From Heliobacteriaceae bacterium (lineage in GTDB: Bacteria; Bacillota; Desulfitobacteriia; Heliobacteriales; Heliobacteriaceae), in NCBI GenBank assembly GCA_028707535.1, contig JAQWAU010000005.1:1-64000 (forward strand): a stretch of DNA of 64,000 bases. Reading direction: 5' to 3'. Under the pieces are notes generated by a model, which did not search any database, was not told the DNA's origin, and saw nothing but the letters and a program-made list of their open reading frames with translations. Each line of letters opens with the position of its first letter. Within the stretch, counting starts at the first letter, position 1. Below, piece by piece: positions 40,619-49,298 of this stretch. A program made the translations under genes and the position numbers.

Positions 40619-40796
40619 ACAGTATGTCGCCCTAGCCGCTTGTATTTTGCCGGGGTACTTTAAATGGTGGTCGAATATTGCTAGGAAGACGATTTTTGTG
40701 TTATATTGATATTTAAAGGTAGTATAGCTTGTTTGGTTGGTGTCGTAAAAATTCTCGTAGCATGGTAGAACGGCAGGAGGAAACCAGCTGCTGTTC

Positions 40797-40823
40797 AAAG
40801 TACTCCACCAAGGAGTACTTTTT
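40797..40823 (+). terminator. Terminator or attenuator between trpF and aroF
   Basis: AAAGTACTCC and GGAGTACTTT form a 10-bp perfect stem with a 5-nt loop followed by TT and, after ATC, five more T. The 268-nt gap around it holds no credible gene. AT-rich possible -10 boxes (TATATT 40703, TATAGC 40723) lie upstream, so the hairpin could also act in an aroF leader. Confidence 0.85.
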
Positions 40824-40886
40824 ATCTTTTTGTTGTCTCGTTCGGTGTAGCGTTTCTTGGGGCAGAACACTTAAGGGGGGAAAGTT

Positions 40887-41900
40887 GTGATTGTGGTAAT
40901 GCACCGGGGGGCATCCGCCCCGGAGATTGATGCGGTTTGTCAACGTTTGAGTAACGCGGGTTTCACTTTGCATTTGTCCCAAGGCGTGGAACGCACAATT
41001 ATCGGTGCGGTTGGGGAGAAGTCCCGGGCAACGGTTTCTGGTCTGGAAGCTTTACCGGGGGTAGAGAAGGTTGTACCCATCCTGCAGCCCTATAAATTAG
41101 CCGGCAGGGACTTTCACCAGGAGGATACAGTTGTAAATCTCGGTAATGTGGCCATTGGTGGCAACCAGTGTCAGGTTTTTGCCGGGCCTTGTGCGGTGGA
41201 AAGCTGGGAGCAGCTACTGGAAGCGGCTTTAGTGGTAAAAGAATCCGGGGCGAATATTTTACGGGGTGGCGCCTTCAAACCCCGGAGTTCTCCGTATTCT
41301 TTTCAAGGCTTAGAAGAACAGGGGCTAAAATTGTTGGCCAAGGCCAGGGAGGCCACCGGTTTAAAGATTGTTACCGAAGTGCTGGATGCGGCCAACATCG
41401 AACGGATTGGTTATTACTCCGATATCCTGCAAGTAGGCGCCCGGAATATGCAAAACTTTTATCTACTGAGGGAGTTAGCTAAAGTGGACCGGCCGGTCCT
41501 GCTCAAACGCGGCATGGCGGCAACGGTTGAAGAATGGTTGATGGCGGCCGAATACCTGGTATCAGGCGGCAATGACCGGGTCATCTTATGTGAGCGCGGG
41601 ATCCGTACTTTTGAGACGGCTACCCGGAACACCTTAGACTTAAGCGCGATTCCGGTGGTTAAACAATTGAGTCACTTGCCGGTCATTGTCGATCCCAGCC
41701 ATGCCACCGGCAAATGGCAATTGGTCGGACCGCTGGCCAGGGCGGCGATTGCCGCGGGTGCCGATGGGGTGATGATTGAAGTACACCCACACCCGGCAAT
41801 GGCGTTGTGTGACGGGCCCCAGTCATTAACCCCCCAGAATTTCACTGCCCTGATGGCGGAATTGCGGGCAGTGGCCCGGGTGATGGGAAAACAACTATAA
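40887..41900 (+). CDS. aroF: 3-Deoxy-7-phosphoheptulonate synthase (DAHP synthase)
   Basis: First enzyme of the shikimate pathway, joining erythrose-4-phosphate and phosphoenolpyruvate. It is the type I-beta form with an N-terminal ferredoxin-like regulatory domain (about 1-70) followed by the barrel: [49 protein letters not shown]. The extra domain usually confers feedback control by an aromatic product. GTG 40887 follows AAGGGGGGAAAG. It begins a run aroF-tyrA-aroA with short gaps. Confidence 0.97.
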   Translation: MIVVMHRGASAPEIDAVCQRLSNAGFTLHLSQGVERTIIGAVGEKSRATVSGLEALPGVEKVVPILQPYKLAGRDFHQEDTVVNLGNVAIGGNQCQVFAGPCAVESWEQLLEAALVVKESGANILRGGAFKPRSSPYSFQGLEEQGLKLLAKAREATGLKIVTEVLDAANIERIGYYSDILQVGARNMQNFYLLRELAKVDRPVLLKRGMAATVEEWLMAAEYLVSGGNDRVILCERGIRTFETATRNTLDLSAIPVVKQLSHLPVIVDPSHATGKWQLVGPLARAAIAAGADGVMIEVHPHPAMALCDGPQSLTPQNFTALMAELRAVARVMGKQL

Positions 41901-41906
41901 GGAAGA

Positions 41907-42806
41907 ATGGATGGGAATATGCAGGGACTGGTTGGGCAAGTGACGATTATCGGCCTTGGCGTGATCGGCGGTTCGCTTGGCCTGGCTTTAAGCCGGTCAG
42001 GGTTGGTCGGTGAAGTTGTGGGGTATGACCAGGATGCGGAAACCCTTGGCTTGGCCTTGGCAACAAAGACTGTCCACCGGGTAGAGCCGGATTTGCGGCG
42101 GGCGGTTACCGGGGCCGCCGTTGTGGTCTTGGCGACACCGGTCGGTACCTACCCGGCGATCATCCGGGTAATCCGAGACGCTTTGGCGCCTGGGACAATT
42201 TTGACGGATGTCGGCTCCACCAAGCAATGGGTGTTGGCCCAAATGGACCGGCTCTTGCCCCCGGGGGTACATTTTGTGGGTGGGCATCCGATGGCCGGGT
42301 CGGAAAAAACCGGGTTGGAAGGTGCTGACCGTTACCTGTTGCAAGATGCGGTTTACGTGCTGACTCCTACCGCGGAAACAGACGAAGAGGCGATGGCGGT
42401 GGTAGCAAGATTGGTGACGGCGGTTGGGGCCCGGGTGGTCAAGCTACCGGCGCCGGAGCATGACCACGTGGCAGCGACGGTTAGCCACCTGCCTCACATG
42501 GTGGCGGTGGCTTTAGTGGATACTTTCGGCCAGGTGGCGGCAGGGCACCCGGCGGCAGGGTTGCTTGCGGCCGGAGGTTTTCGGGACATGACCCGGATTG
42601 CCGCCGGAGATCCGCAATTGTGGCGGGATGTTGTCCTGACTAACCGGGGCCCTCTGCTGGCGATGCTCCGGCTTTTCGGGCAAAATTTGGCCCAGTTGGT
42701 GCAGGATATTGAAGGCTGTGGTGATGTTGCCGGGGAGGCAGCTCTCCTTAAAGGGCGGCTGGAACGGGTTCGTCAGACGCGGTTGGCCTTGCCGGAACAG
42801 GGCTAA
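41907..42806 (+). CDS. tyrA: Prephenate dehydrogenase
   Basis: Oxidises prephenate to 4-hydroxyphenylpyruvate in tyrosine synthesis. The Rossmann motif is [34 protein letters not shown] and VSHLPHMVA contain the substrate- and catalysis-related His and Ser. 299 aa with no ACT domain, so feedback by tyrosine through ACT is absent. ATG 41907 has a site (AAGGAAG) too close by; the in-frame ATG 41919 is an alternative start. Confidence 0.95.
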   Translation: MDGNMQGLVGQVTIIGLGVIGGSLGLALSRSGLVGEVVGYDQDAETLGLALATKTVHRVEPDLRRAVTGAAVVVLATPVGTYPAIIRVIRDALAPGTILTDVGSTKQWVLAQMDRLLPPGVHFVGGHPMAGSEKTGLEGADRYLLQDAVYVLTPTAETDEEAMAVVARLVTAVGARVVKLPAPEHDHVAATVSHLPHMVAVALVDTFGQVAAGHPAAGLLAAGGFRDMTRIAAGDPQLWRDVVLTNRGPLLAMLRLFGQNLAQLVQDIEGCGDVAGEAALLKGRLERVRQTRLALPEQG

Positions 42807-42820
42807 AGGGGAGTTTACAG

Positions 42821-44137
42821 GTGACGAAGACGAAAGATACCAGCTTACGGATCCGGCCAGGCCGCCCTCTGCGGGGAGAAACTGAAGTGCCTGGCGACAA
42901 GTCTATTTCCCACCGGGTGGCCATGTTTGGCGCCTTAGCCTTGGGCACAACGCGGATCCGCCGGTTTTTACCCGGGGCGGATTGCCTGGCAACAGTGGCT
43001 TGTCTGCAAAAACTGGGGGTGGGGATTACCTGGGTGGCGCCTACGGAGCTTCTGGTCTACGGCCGGGGCTTGGGGGGATTGCAGGAGCCAGCGGAAGTAC
43101 TTGATGTCGGCAACTCGGGAACCACGATCCGGTTGCTGTGCGGGATTTTAGCGGGCCAGCGGTTTTTTTCCGCTCTAACCGGTGATGCTTCCATCCGCCG
43201 GCGGCCAATGGAAAGGGTAACCAAACCCTTACGGGAAATGGGGGCGGCCATTTTTGGCCGGGAAAATGCCTGCCGGGCTCCGCTGGCCATCTGTGGCCAG
43301 ACCGGACTATTGCGGCCTTTGCACTTGGTCAGCCAGGTAGCGAGTGCCCAGGTTAAATCGGCTGTCCTGTTGGCGGGGCTGTTTGCCGAAGGCTGGACCC
43401 GGGTTACCGAACCGTGTATTTCCCGGGACCATACCGAGCGGCTCTTGGCGGCTTTCGGTGCTCAAGTAATCCGGGAGGACGACGGTTTGACCATGGCGGT
43501 AGCCGGTTTTCCCGAGCTGCGCGGGGTGGATCTGGAAGTACCCGGGGATATTTCGGCGGCAGCCTTTTTACTCGTGGCGGCAAGTTTGGTATCCGGGTCG
43601 GCGGTCACCATCCGTGGGGTGGGGGTTAATCCCACCCGGGACGGGGTACTGGTTGTTTTGCGGGAAATGGGCGGCGATATCCGGGTGGAAAACCGGCGGG
43701 AAGTGGCGGGAGAGCCGGTTGCGGACATTACGGTAAAAAGTGCCGCTTTACATGGGGTGATGATTCAGGGAGACATAATTCCCCGGTTGATTGATGAAAT
43801 TCCCGTTTTGGCCGTGGCGGCCTTGTTTGCCCGGGGAACAACGGAAATCCGGGATGCCGGTGAGTTGCGGGTAAAGGAATCAGACCGGATTGCGGTTTTG
43901 GCCGGGGAATTAAAGAAAATGGGGGCGCTGGTGGAGGAACTTCCGGATGGGTTGGTGGTGCACGGCGGGGAAACGCTCCGGGGAGCAATGGTGGAAAGCC
44001 ATGGTGATCACCGGATTGCCATGGCTTTAGCGGTTGCCGGCCTACTGGCCCGGGGTGAAACAACTGTCCGGGATACGAGTTGTCTGGATGTTTCTTTCCC
44101 CGGCTTTGCCTTTACCCTGGAAAAGCTGCGCCGGTAA
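42821..44137 (+). CDS. aroA: 3-Phosphoshikimate 1-carboxyvinyltransferase (EPSP synthase)
   Basis: Sixth shikimate step, adding enolpyruvate to shikimate-3-phosphate. GDKSISHRVAMFGALA, LDVGNSGTTIRLL, SAQVKSAVLLAGL, and RVKESDRIAVLAGELKKMGA are the family signatures. NSGTTIR has Thr/Ile rather than the class I NAGTAMR, so it belongs to the class II-like group. 438 aa. GTG 42821 follows AAAGGGGAG. Confidence 0.97.
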   Translation: MTKTKDTSLRIRPGRPLRGETEVPGDKSISHRVAMFGALALGTTRIRRFLPGADCLATVACLQKLGVGITWVAPTELLVYGRGLGGLQEPAEVLDVGNSGTTIRLLCGILAGQRFFSALTGDASIRRRPMERVTKPLREMGAAIFGRENACRAPLAICGQTGLLRPLHLVSQVASAQVKSAVLLAGLFAEGWTRVTEPCISRDHTERLLAAFGAQVIREDDGLTMAVAGFPELRGVDLEVPGDISAAAFLLVAASLVSGSAVTIRGVGVNPTRDGVLVVLREMGGDIRVENRREVAGEPVADITVKSAALHGVMIQGDIIPRLIDEIPVLAVAALFARGTTEIRDAGELRVKESDRIAVLAGELKKMGALVEELPDGLVVHGGETLRGAMVESHGDHRIAMALAVAGLLARGETTVRDTSCLDVSFPGFAFTLEKLRR

Positions 44138-44184
44138 GTAAGTTGTGGTAAGATGATTAAAAAGAGCGGTAGGGAGCTAACACT

Positions 44185-44874
44185 GTGACAAAAGCCGGAC
44201 TACAGGTGGCGATCGATGGGCCGGCCGGGGCGGGGAAAAGCACTGTCGCCCGCGATGTGGCCCGGCGGCTCGGTTATGTATATATTGATACTGGGGCGAT
44301 GTACCGGGCGGTTACTTGGCTTGCTTTGACGCAAAAGGTGGACCTGGCCGACAAACAGGCCTTGAGCAGGCTGGCGGCGGAAGCCGACATCCGGTTGGTA
44401 CCCGGAGCCAAGGGGCAAAGGACTTTTATTAACGGGCAGGATGTTACCGAAGCTATCCGGTTGCCGGTGATATCGCGGCATGTTTCACCGGTATCGGCGG
44501 TCGCCGGGGTGCGTGAGCCGATGGTGCGGCAACAAAGACGCTTGGCCGCCAATGGCAAGGTGGTTATGGATGGCCGGGATATCGGGACCAATGTGCTGCC
44601 TGAGGCCCTGGTGAAAATATTTTTGACTGCCTCGGTCGCCGAACGGGCCCGCCGACGGTACCTGGAGTTGGTGGAAAAAGGTTTGCCGGTAGACTTGCCG
44701 GAGTTGACCACGGAAATCATCCGGCGGGATAACTATGATGCTTCCCGGGAGGTATCCCCTTTGGTTCAAGCACCGGACGCCTTTTTACTGGACACCACCG
44801 GGCTGACCAGGGAAGCGGTGGTCGAACAAGTATTGGCTCTGGTACGGAAAGCGGAGGCTGCTGGGCATGGATAG
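44185..44874 (+). CDS. cmk: Cytidylate kinase
   Basis: Phosphorylates CMP and dCMP. GPAGAGKSTVARDVA is the P-loop, YIDTGAMYRAVTW the CMP site, and MDGRDIGTNVLP another conserved strand; RREVSPL-like ASREVSPLVQA carries the LID. 229 aa. GTG 44185 follows GGTAGGGAG. It overlaps plsC by 8 nt. The aroA-cmk-plsC-ispH-S1 order is common in Clostridia. Confidence 0.97.
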   Translation: MTKAGLQVAIDGPAGAGKSTVARDVARRLGYVYIDTGAMYRAVTWLALTQKVDLADKQALSRLAAEADIRLVPGAKGQRTFINGQDVTEAIRLPVISRHVSPVSAVAGVREPMVRQQRRLAANGKVVMDGRDIGTNVLPEALVKIFLTASVAERARRRYLELVEKGLPVDLPELTTEIIRRDNYDASREVSPLVQAPDAFLLDTTGLTREAVVEQVLALVRKAEAAGHG

Positions 44875-45532
44875 GGTCGGGTATAATGCCGAAATCAAAA
44901 CGGCTACGTTTACTTACCGTTTTTTTCGGGGGCTGTTCACTTTTATTTTTCGGCATTTCTGCCGTTGGCAGGTAGCCGGATTGGAAAATGTGCCGGCAAC
45001 CGGTCCGGTGGTTGTAGCGGTGAACCATACTTCCAACTGGGACCCGGTGATCGTTGGTTGCGCTATTAACCGGCAGATCCACTTCATGGCGAAAAAAGAG
45101 CTGTTTGGAATACCGGTGGTTGGATGGATTTGCCAAGCTTTGGCCGCCTATCCGGTGGAACGGGGAAAGACCGGCCGTCAAGCCTTGCGGGCATCGCTGG
45201 ATATCTTGGCGGCAGACAAGTGTATCGGCATGTTTCCGGAAGGAACCCGGAGTAAAACGGGAGAAATCAGTGAAGCTAAGGGCGGGGTGGTGATGATCGC
45301 CGCTAAAGCCCAAACGGTGATTATCCCGGTAGGCTTGTACAATAGCCGGCAGGTGTTTTTCCGGGGCAGGTTCCGGCCTTTTGCGGTGTGTTTTGGCCCA
45401 CCTGTATCGGTCCAGGTTCCGGAGGGGGAAAAGTTGACTTCCAAACGCCTACAATCCCTGGCGAACGAACTGATGGTGAAGATTGCGGCTGAAGTGGAAA
45501 AGGGTCGGCGTTTAATCACCCCACAGATTTAA
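44867..45532 (+). CDS. plsC: 1-Acyl-sn-glycerol-3-phosphate acyltransferase
   Basis: Adds the second acyl chain in phosphatidic acid synthesis at the membrane. NHTSNWDPV is the catalytic H-x4-D motif, MFPEGTRSKTG the acceptor-binding FPEG motif, and AAKAQTVIIPVGL the last conserved block. One hydrophobic N-terminal segment (FFRGLFTFIFRHF). 221 aa. ATG 44867 overlaps the end of cmk. Confidence 0.95.
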   Translation: MDRVGYNAEIKTATFTYRFFRGLFTFIFRHFCRWQVAGLENVPATGPVVVAVNHTSNWDPVIVGCAINRQIHFMAKKELFGIPVVGWICQALAAYPVERGKTGRQALRASLDILAADKCIGMFPEGTRSKTGEISEAKGGVVMIAAKAQTVIIPVGLYNSRQVFFRGRFRPFAVCFGPPVSVQVPEGEKLTSKRLQSLANELMVKIAAEVEKGRRLITPQI

Positions 45533-45634
45533 ATTCCCTGATGCCGTGGGAAGTATTGGGGATTTTTTATGTTTTAAGCAGGAATTATAGGATTTATCAC
45601 GAAAATAAAACCAGAATAAGAAGGAGGGATCTTT

Positions 45635-47782
45635 TTGCAAGTGTTCCTGGCGGATCACGCCGGGTTTTGCTTTGGTGTGCAAAGAGCCTTGAGCCAAGTT
45701 GAGAAAGCGGTGCAGACACCAGGAGCTGTTTATACCTACGGACCACTGATCCATAACCCGCAGGTAGTCGAGCGGCTGAACCGGCTGGGCGTTGCGGTGA
45801 TCGACGACCTTGCCCTGGTGACCGCAGGCCGGGTAGTCATCCGTTCCCATGGTGTGGGACCGGTTGTTTACCGGGAAGCGGAACAGCGCGGGTTGGCTGT
45901 GGTCGACCTTACCTGCCCATTTGTCCGCAAAGTCCAAGCAGCTGCACACCAATTTACGGCTACAGGTTACCAGGTAGTGATCGCCGGTGAGGCCCAGCAT
46001 CCGGAAGTGGCCGGAATTGTTGCCTGGACGGCGGGGAAAGCATTGGTTGCCGCCAATGCTGCTGCCGCAGAAAACTTGGCTGTTCGGGGTAGAGTTGCCT
46101 TGCTGGCCCAGACTACACTGCAAAGGTCTACTTTCCGGGAGATTGAGGTGGTGCTCCGCCGGAAAACGGTGCAACTTACGGTCCAAAATACTATTTGTTC
46201 CGCAACGGTCCAACGGCAGGAAGCTGCCGGGGAATTGGCCGGTAAAGTGGATGTCATGGTGGTTGTAGGTGGGCGGAATAGTTCGAACACCCGGAAGCTT
46301 GCCTTGATTTGTGCGGCGGCGGGTGTACCCACCTATCATATAGAGGAGCCAAATGAACTTTGTTCTCAGTGGTTTGAGCGGGTGTCTAAAGTAGGCGTAA
46401 CTGCCGGTGCATCCACTCCCCATTGGATTATAGAGGAGGTAATTCATATAATGACCGAATTGAACCAGGAGCAAAAACAAGAAGAAAAGGTAATCAGCCA
46501 GGATGAGGCAATGGAAAACCCGGTAGTCGAAGCGGCAGCCGAGCCGGAAGTTTCAACAGCCGATCCGGAACCGGTGACCACTGAAGGGCAGGCGGCTTCA
46601 CTAGAACCGGCAACAGACCCAACGCCGGAACTTGACGCCACCGCTACAGAACCTGAGGTGGAGGATATGGGCAAATCTTTTGCCGCGTCCCTGAAGGAGT
46701 TAAAGGAAGGGGATCTAATCACCGGTGTGGTAGTTAAAGTCAGCCATGATGAAATTTTGGTTGACGTTGGCGGCAAATCGGAAGGTGTGGTTCCTCTACG
46801 TGAAGTGGCGCCCCGCATTCCCGATACGGCAGAAGGCGTCGCTCAAGTCGGGGATGAAATAAAAGTGGTGGTCTTGAAGGCTGAATCAGAAGACGGTACG
46901 ATGGTGCTTTCCCGGCGGCGGGCCATTGAACGGGAAAAGATTCTGCAACTGCAAGCAGTCAAAGAAAACGGGGAAATTGTAACTGGTGAAGTGATCGCGG
47001 TAGTCAAGGGTGGTCTGCGGGTTGATGTCGGGATTATGGGTTTTGTGCCGGCATCCCAGATTGAACGGGGTTATGTGGAAAACCTCGAGAAGTATGTAGG
47101 TCAGACTTTCCGCATGAAAGTGATGGAAATTGATTCCCGGCGGAATAATGCCGTATTGTCCCAAAGAGCCGTTTTGGAGGAGGAATACCAAGAGGCACGC
47201 ACGGCGACGTGGCAGGAGCTGGAAGAAGGCCAAATCCGCAAAGGAACGGTCCGCCGCTTGACCAATTTCGGCGCCTTTGTCGATATCGGCGGTGTGGATG
47301 GTTTGCTGCACGTTTCCGAGTTATCCTGGGGCCGGGTTAAACATCCCGGTGAAGTGGTCAAGGAAGGCGATGAAATTGAGGTCTATGTACTTAAGGTAGA
47401 CCGGGAAAAAGAAAAGGTGTCCTTAAGTCTCAAACAGGTTTTGCCCAATCCTTGGACTACGGTGGTGGAGAAGTATCCGGTCGATAGCATAATTACCGTT
47501 AAAGTGGTCCGGTTAACCCCTTTCGGTGCCTTTGCGGAGTTGGAACCGGGAGTTGACGGGTTGATTCATATTTCCCAACTGGCCAACTACCGGGTCAATA
47601 AGCCGGAAGATGTCGTCCAGGTGGACCAATTGGTTAAAGTTTTGGTGCTGGATGTTAAACAAGCCGAAAGGCGGATTTCCTTGAGTATGCGGGAAGTCGA
47701 GCAAGACTTCGACGAAGAAGAATCGGCTGAGTACGCGGATGAGGAGATAGCCCCGGAAGCTGATTACGATTCGGAAGAATAA
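45635..47782 (+). CDS. ispH: IspH - ribosomal protein S1 fusion protein
   Basis: Two proteins in one 715-aa frame. Residues 1 to about 280 are 4-hydroxy-3-methylbut-2-enyl diphosphate reductase (last step of the MEP isoprenoid route); the three [4Fe-4S] Cys lie in GFCFGVQ, LTCPFV and NTICSAT. An acidic, Pro/Ala-rich linker (about 281-345) leads to four S1 domains (GDLITGVVVKV, GEIVTGEVIAV, GQIRKGTVRRL with FGAFVDIGG, and IITVKVVRLTPFGAF). Such fusions are known in Clostridia. TTG 45635 follows AAGGAGGG. A second ribosome binding site and ATG at 46451 would allow an S1-only product. The downstream end is a strong terminator. Confidence 0.95.
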   Translation: MQVFLADHAGFCFGVQRALSQVEKAVQTPGAVYTYGPLIHNPQVVERLNRLGVAVIDDLALVTAGRVVIRSHGVGPVVYREAEQRGLAVVDLTCPFVRKVQAAAHQFTATGYQVVIAGEAQHPEVAGIVAWTAGKALVAANAAAAENLAVRGRVALLAQTTLQRSTFREIEVVLRRKTVQLTVQNTICSATVQRQEAAGELAGKVDVMVVVGGRNSSNTRKLALICAAAGVPTYHIEEPNELCSQWFERVSKVGVTAGASTPHWIIEEVIHIMTELNQEQKQEEKVISQDEAMENPVVEAAAEPEVSTADPEPVTTEGQAASLEPATDPTPELDATATEPEVEDMGKSFAASLKELKEGDLITGVVVKVSHDEILVDVGGKSEGVVPLREVAPRIPDTAEGVAQVGDEIKVVVLKAESEDGTMVLSRRRAIEREKILQLQAVKENGEIVTGEVIAVVKGGLRVDVGIMGFVPASQIERGYVENLEKYVGQTFRMKVMEIDSRRNNAVLSQRAVLEEEYQEARTATWQELEEGQIRKGTVRRLTNFGAFVDIGGVDGLLHVSELSWGRVKHPGEVVKEGDEIEVYVLKVDREKEKVSLSLKQVLPNPWTTVVEKYPVDSIITVKVVRLTPFGAFAELEPGVDGLIHISQLANYRVNKPEDVVQVDQLVKVLVLDVKQAERRISLSMREVEQDFDEEESAEYADEEIAPEADYDSEE
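46435..46453 (+). promoter_or_regulatory. Internal ribosome binding site and ATG for S1 alone
   Basis: GGAGG (46435-46439) followed 11 nt later by in-frame ATG 46451 lies exactly at the IspH/linker junction. It would start a protein with MTELNQEQ and contain the linker and all S1 domains (443 aa). Confidence 0.6.
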
Positions 47783-47804
47783 GCACAGGCGTACAAAAAG
47801 TTTC

Positions 47805-47842
47805 GACCCCGGTGCTGCCCAGAAGGCAGGCCGGGGTCTTTT
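47805..47842 (+). terminator. Strong terminator after ispH-S1
   Basis: GACCCCGG and CCGGGGTC form an 8-bp stem, with an inner CTGCC/GGCAG stem and CAGAA-containing loop, followed by TTTTCTTC. Confidence 0.92.
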
Positions 47843-47860
47843 CTTCGGGGAGAAAACAGA

Positions 47861-48361
47861 TCAGCCCTTGGGTGGCCGGGGGAAGGAGGGGGGTGCCGGG
47901 GGCGGGATAACCACTGGTTCAGCCGGGCACGGTTTCGGTGCCGGGGGTTTTTCCGTTATCGGCATTTCCGTTACAGGCATTTCCGGCATTTCCGGTAGTG
48001 GGCAGACCGGTAGGGGGGCCGGACCAGGGCGGCAATGAACCGGTGCCTCCCACGGAACATTATCCCAGGGTTCGGCATAATCATTCGGCTGATCGCTCAG
48101 CTGCTCATAGGCTGGGCAAGCGGGCGGCAGGGGACGGGTCGTGTCCGACATCATGTGCATAACCATATACCGCATATGCTGGTAAAGGTGATGATACATC
48201 ATTTGTCCGTATTCATGCATCATGTTGCACATCATTTCCTGCATCATTTTATGCAGGTTCCGGTCCCGTGGTTGGCATTCCGGGTAAAGGCGGCCCGGGC
48301 AACGGGCCATTTCACGCCGTTCGGGATACCGGGGATAATATGGGTAACAGGTGTCTTTCAT
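47861..48361 (-). CDS. Met/His/Cys/Pro-rich small protein of unknown function
   Basis: Not a family I can name. The 166 residues fall into three parts: a Tyr/Pro/Cys-rich start (CYPYYPRYPERRE), a helix extremely rich in Met, His and Tyr (about 38-72, e.g. MMQEMMCNMMHEYGQMMYHH), and a Pro-rich tail with repeated PEMP/TEMPITEK units and spaced Cys. Composition suggests a spore coat or surface protein, or a metal (copper) chelating protein. ATG 48361 is preceded on the - strand by AAAGGGGGAT, so it is likely translated. It is divergent from the next gene. Confidence 0.7.
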   Translation of the reverse strand: MKDTCYPYYPRYPERREMARCPGRLYPECQPRDRNLHKMMQEMMCNMMHEYGQMMYHHLYQHMRYMVMHMMSDTTRPLPPACPAYEQLSDQPNDYAEPWDNVPWEAPVHCRPGPAPLPVCPLPEMPEMPVTEMPITEKPPAPKPCPAEPVVIPPPAPPSFPRPPKG

Positions 48362-48503
48362 ATTATACGGATCCCCCTTTAACTGATTCCGCTACATTTT
48401 ATGAACCTGGCCGGGTAATGGTGCCTCTTGGCAAGGGGAGAAATCCCGGCATGAAAACGGTGGTGGCGGGAATAAGTTCTTATACGGGATAGGGGGGCAA
48501 ATA

Positions 48504-49202
48504 ATGATGCGGATAACCAGTTGGCCGGCCGGATGCCTTTTTTTCTTACTTACCTGCTGCTTTTGGTTTGGTGGGGTAGGGCCGGTCCTGGCCACCGAGG
48601 TGTTTTTCACCGGAAAAGGGGCGACTAATTTGGATAATGCCATCCGGCTCCCTGCTTTGGCCCAGTCTTGCACAATCTTCGGGCGGTTGGCTTATCCGGG
48701 GCAGTATGACTATTACACTTTTTCCGGCCGTAAGGGTGAGGTTTTCACGGTGGAAATGGCGGTACCCACCTTGGGGAATCCGGAAAAATTCCGGCTGTTT
48801 TTGGCAATTGCCGGACCTGGATTACCAGTGGGTGACCATGACAGCAGTTTGTTTGTCTTACCACCTGGTGTTGGCCTTTATACGGTTAAGCCGGTAGGCA
48901 AAGAACGGGAGAAAACGGACTCTCCATATGGCACCGATTACCGGGTTACCCAGGTTTTCCAGCTGGTGGTGCCGGGAGATGCCGACTATTATGTGATTGC
49001 CTATAATCCGGAAGGGTTAACCGGTAAGTATGTATTACGGGTCGGCCCACCGGCGGAAGCGGGGATTTTAACGGCGGTTTGCCACCCGGGGCGCTTTTTG
49101 GCGGTCCGGGCCTGGTATAATCCCGTACAGTTGTTGGTGGTGATGGCTTTGCTCAGTATGGCCGGTGGGGTATTATTGTTGAGCCGGCGGGCAAAGCGGT
49201 AG
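48504..49202 (+). CDS. Secreted, membrane-anchored beta-sandwich-like protein
   Basis: Not assigned to a named family. A signal peptide (CLFFLLTCCFWFGGVGPVLA) is followed by an extracytoplasmic domain with a pattern like bacterial pre-peptidase C-terminal (PPC) domains: GRLAYPGQYDYYTFSGRKGEVF, then FRLFLAIAGPG, and DADYYVIAYNPEGLTGKYVLRVG. A C-terminal helix (VQLLVVMALLSMAGGVLLL) with a basic tail anchors it in the membrane. ATG 48504 follows GGGGGGCAAATA. Neighbouring Met-rich gene runs in the opposite direction from the same 142-bp gap. Ligand and role unknown. Confidence 0.75.
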   Translation: MMRITSWPAGCLFFLLTCCFWFGGVGPVLATEVFFTGKGATNLDNAIRLPALAQSCTIFGRLAYPGQYDYYTFSGRKGEVFTVEMAVPTLGNPEKFRLFLAIAGPGLPVGDHDSSLFVLPPGVGLYTVKPVGKEREKTDSPYGTDYRVTQVFQLVVPGDADYYVIAYNPEGLTGKYVLRVGPPAEAGILTAVCHPGRFLAVRAWYNPVQLLVVMALLSMAGGVLLLSRRAKR

Positions 49203-49219
49203 TCACGGATTTTGGCCTC

Positions 49220-49248
49220 TTTCGATAAACGTAAGAACTTGGTATAAT
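49220..49248 (+). promoter_or_regulatory. Promoter of the threonine/lysine operon
   Basis: TATAAT (49243-49248) is a perfect -10 box; TTTCGA 17 bp upstream is a weak -35. The apgM-like ATG is at 49299. Confidence 0.6.
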
Positions 49249-49298
49249 TAATGGATAATCAAAGCGGTTAAAACACGGAAGGAAATGAAGGAAGCAGC

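Noticed and set aside
40762-40884. About 40-codon frame with Tyr and Phe codons before aroF, considered as a leader peptide
   Set aside because: No ribosome binding site, and the aromatic codons are not in a run; the frame simply crosses the terminator.
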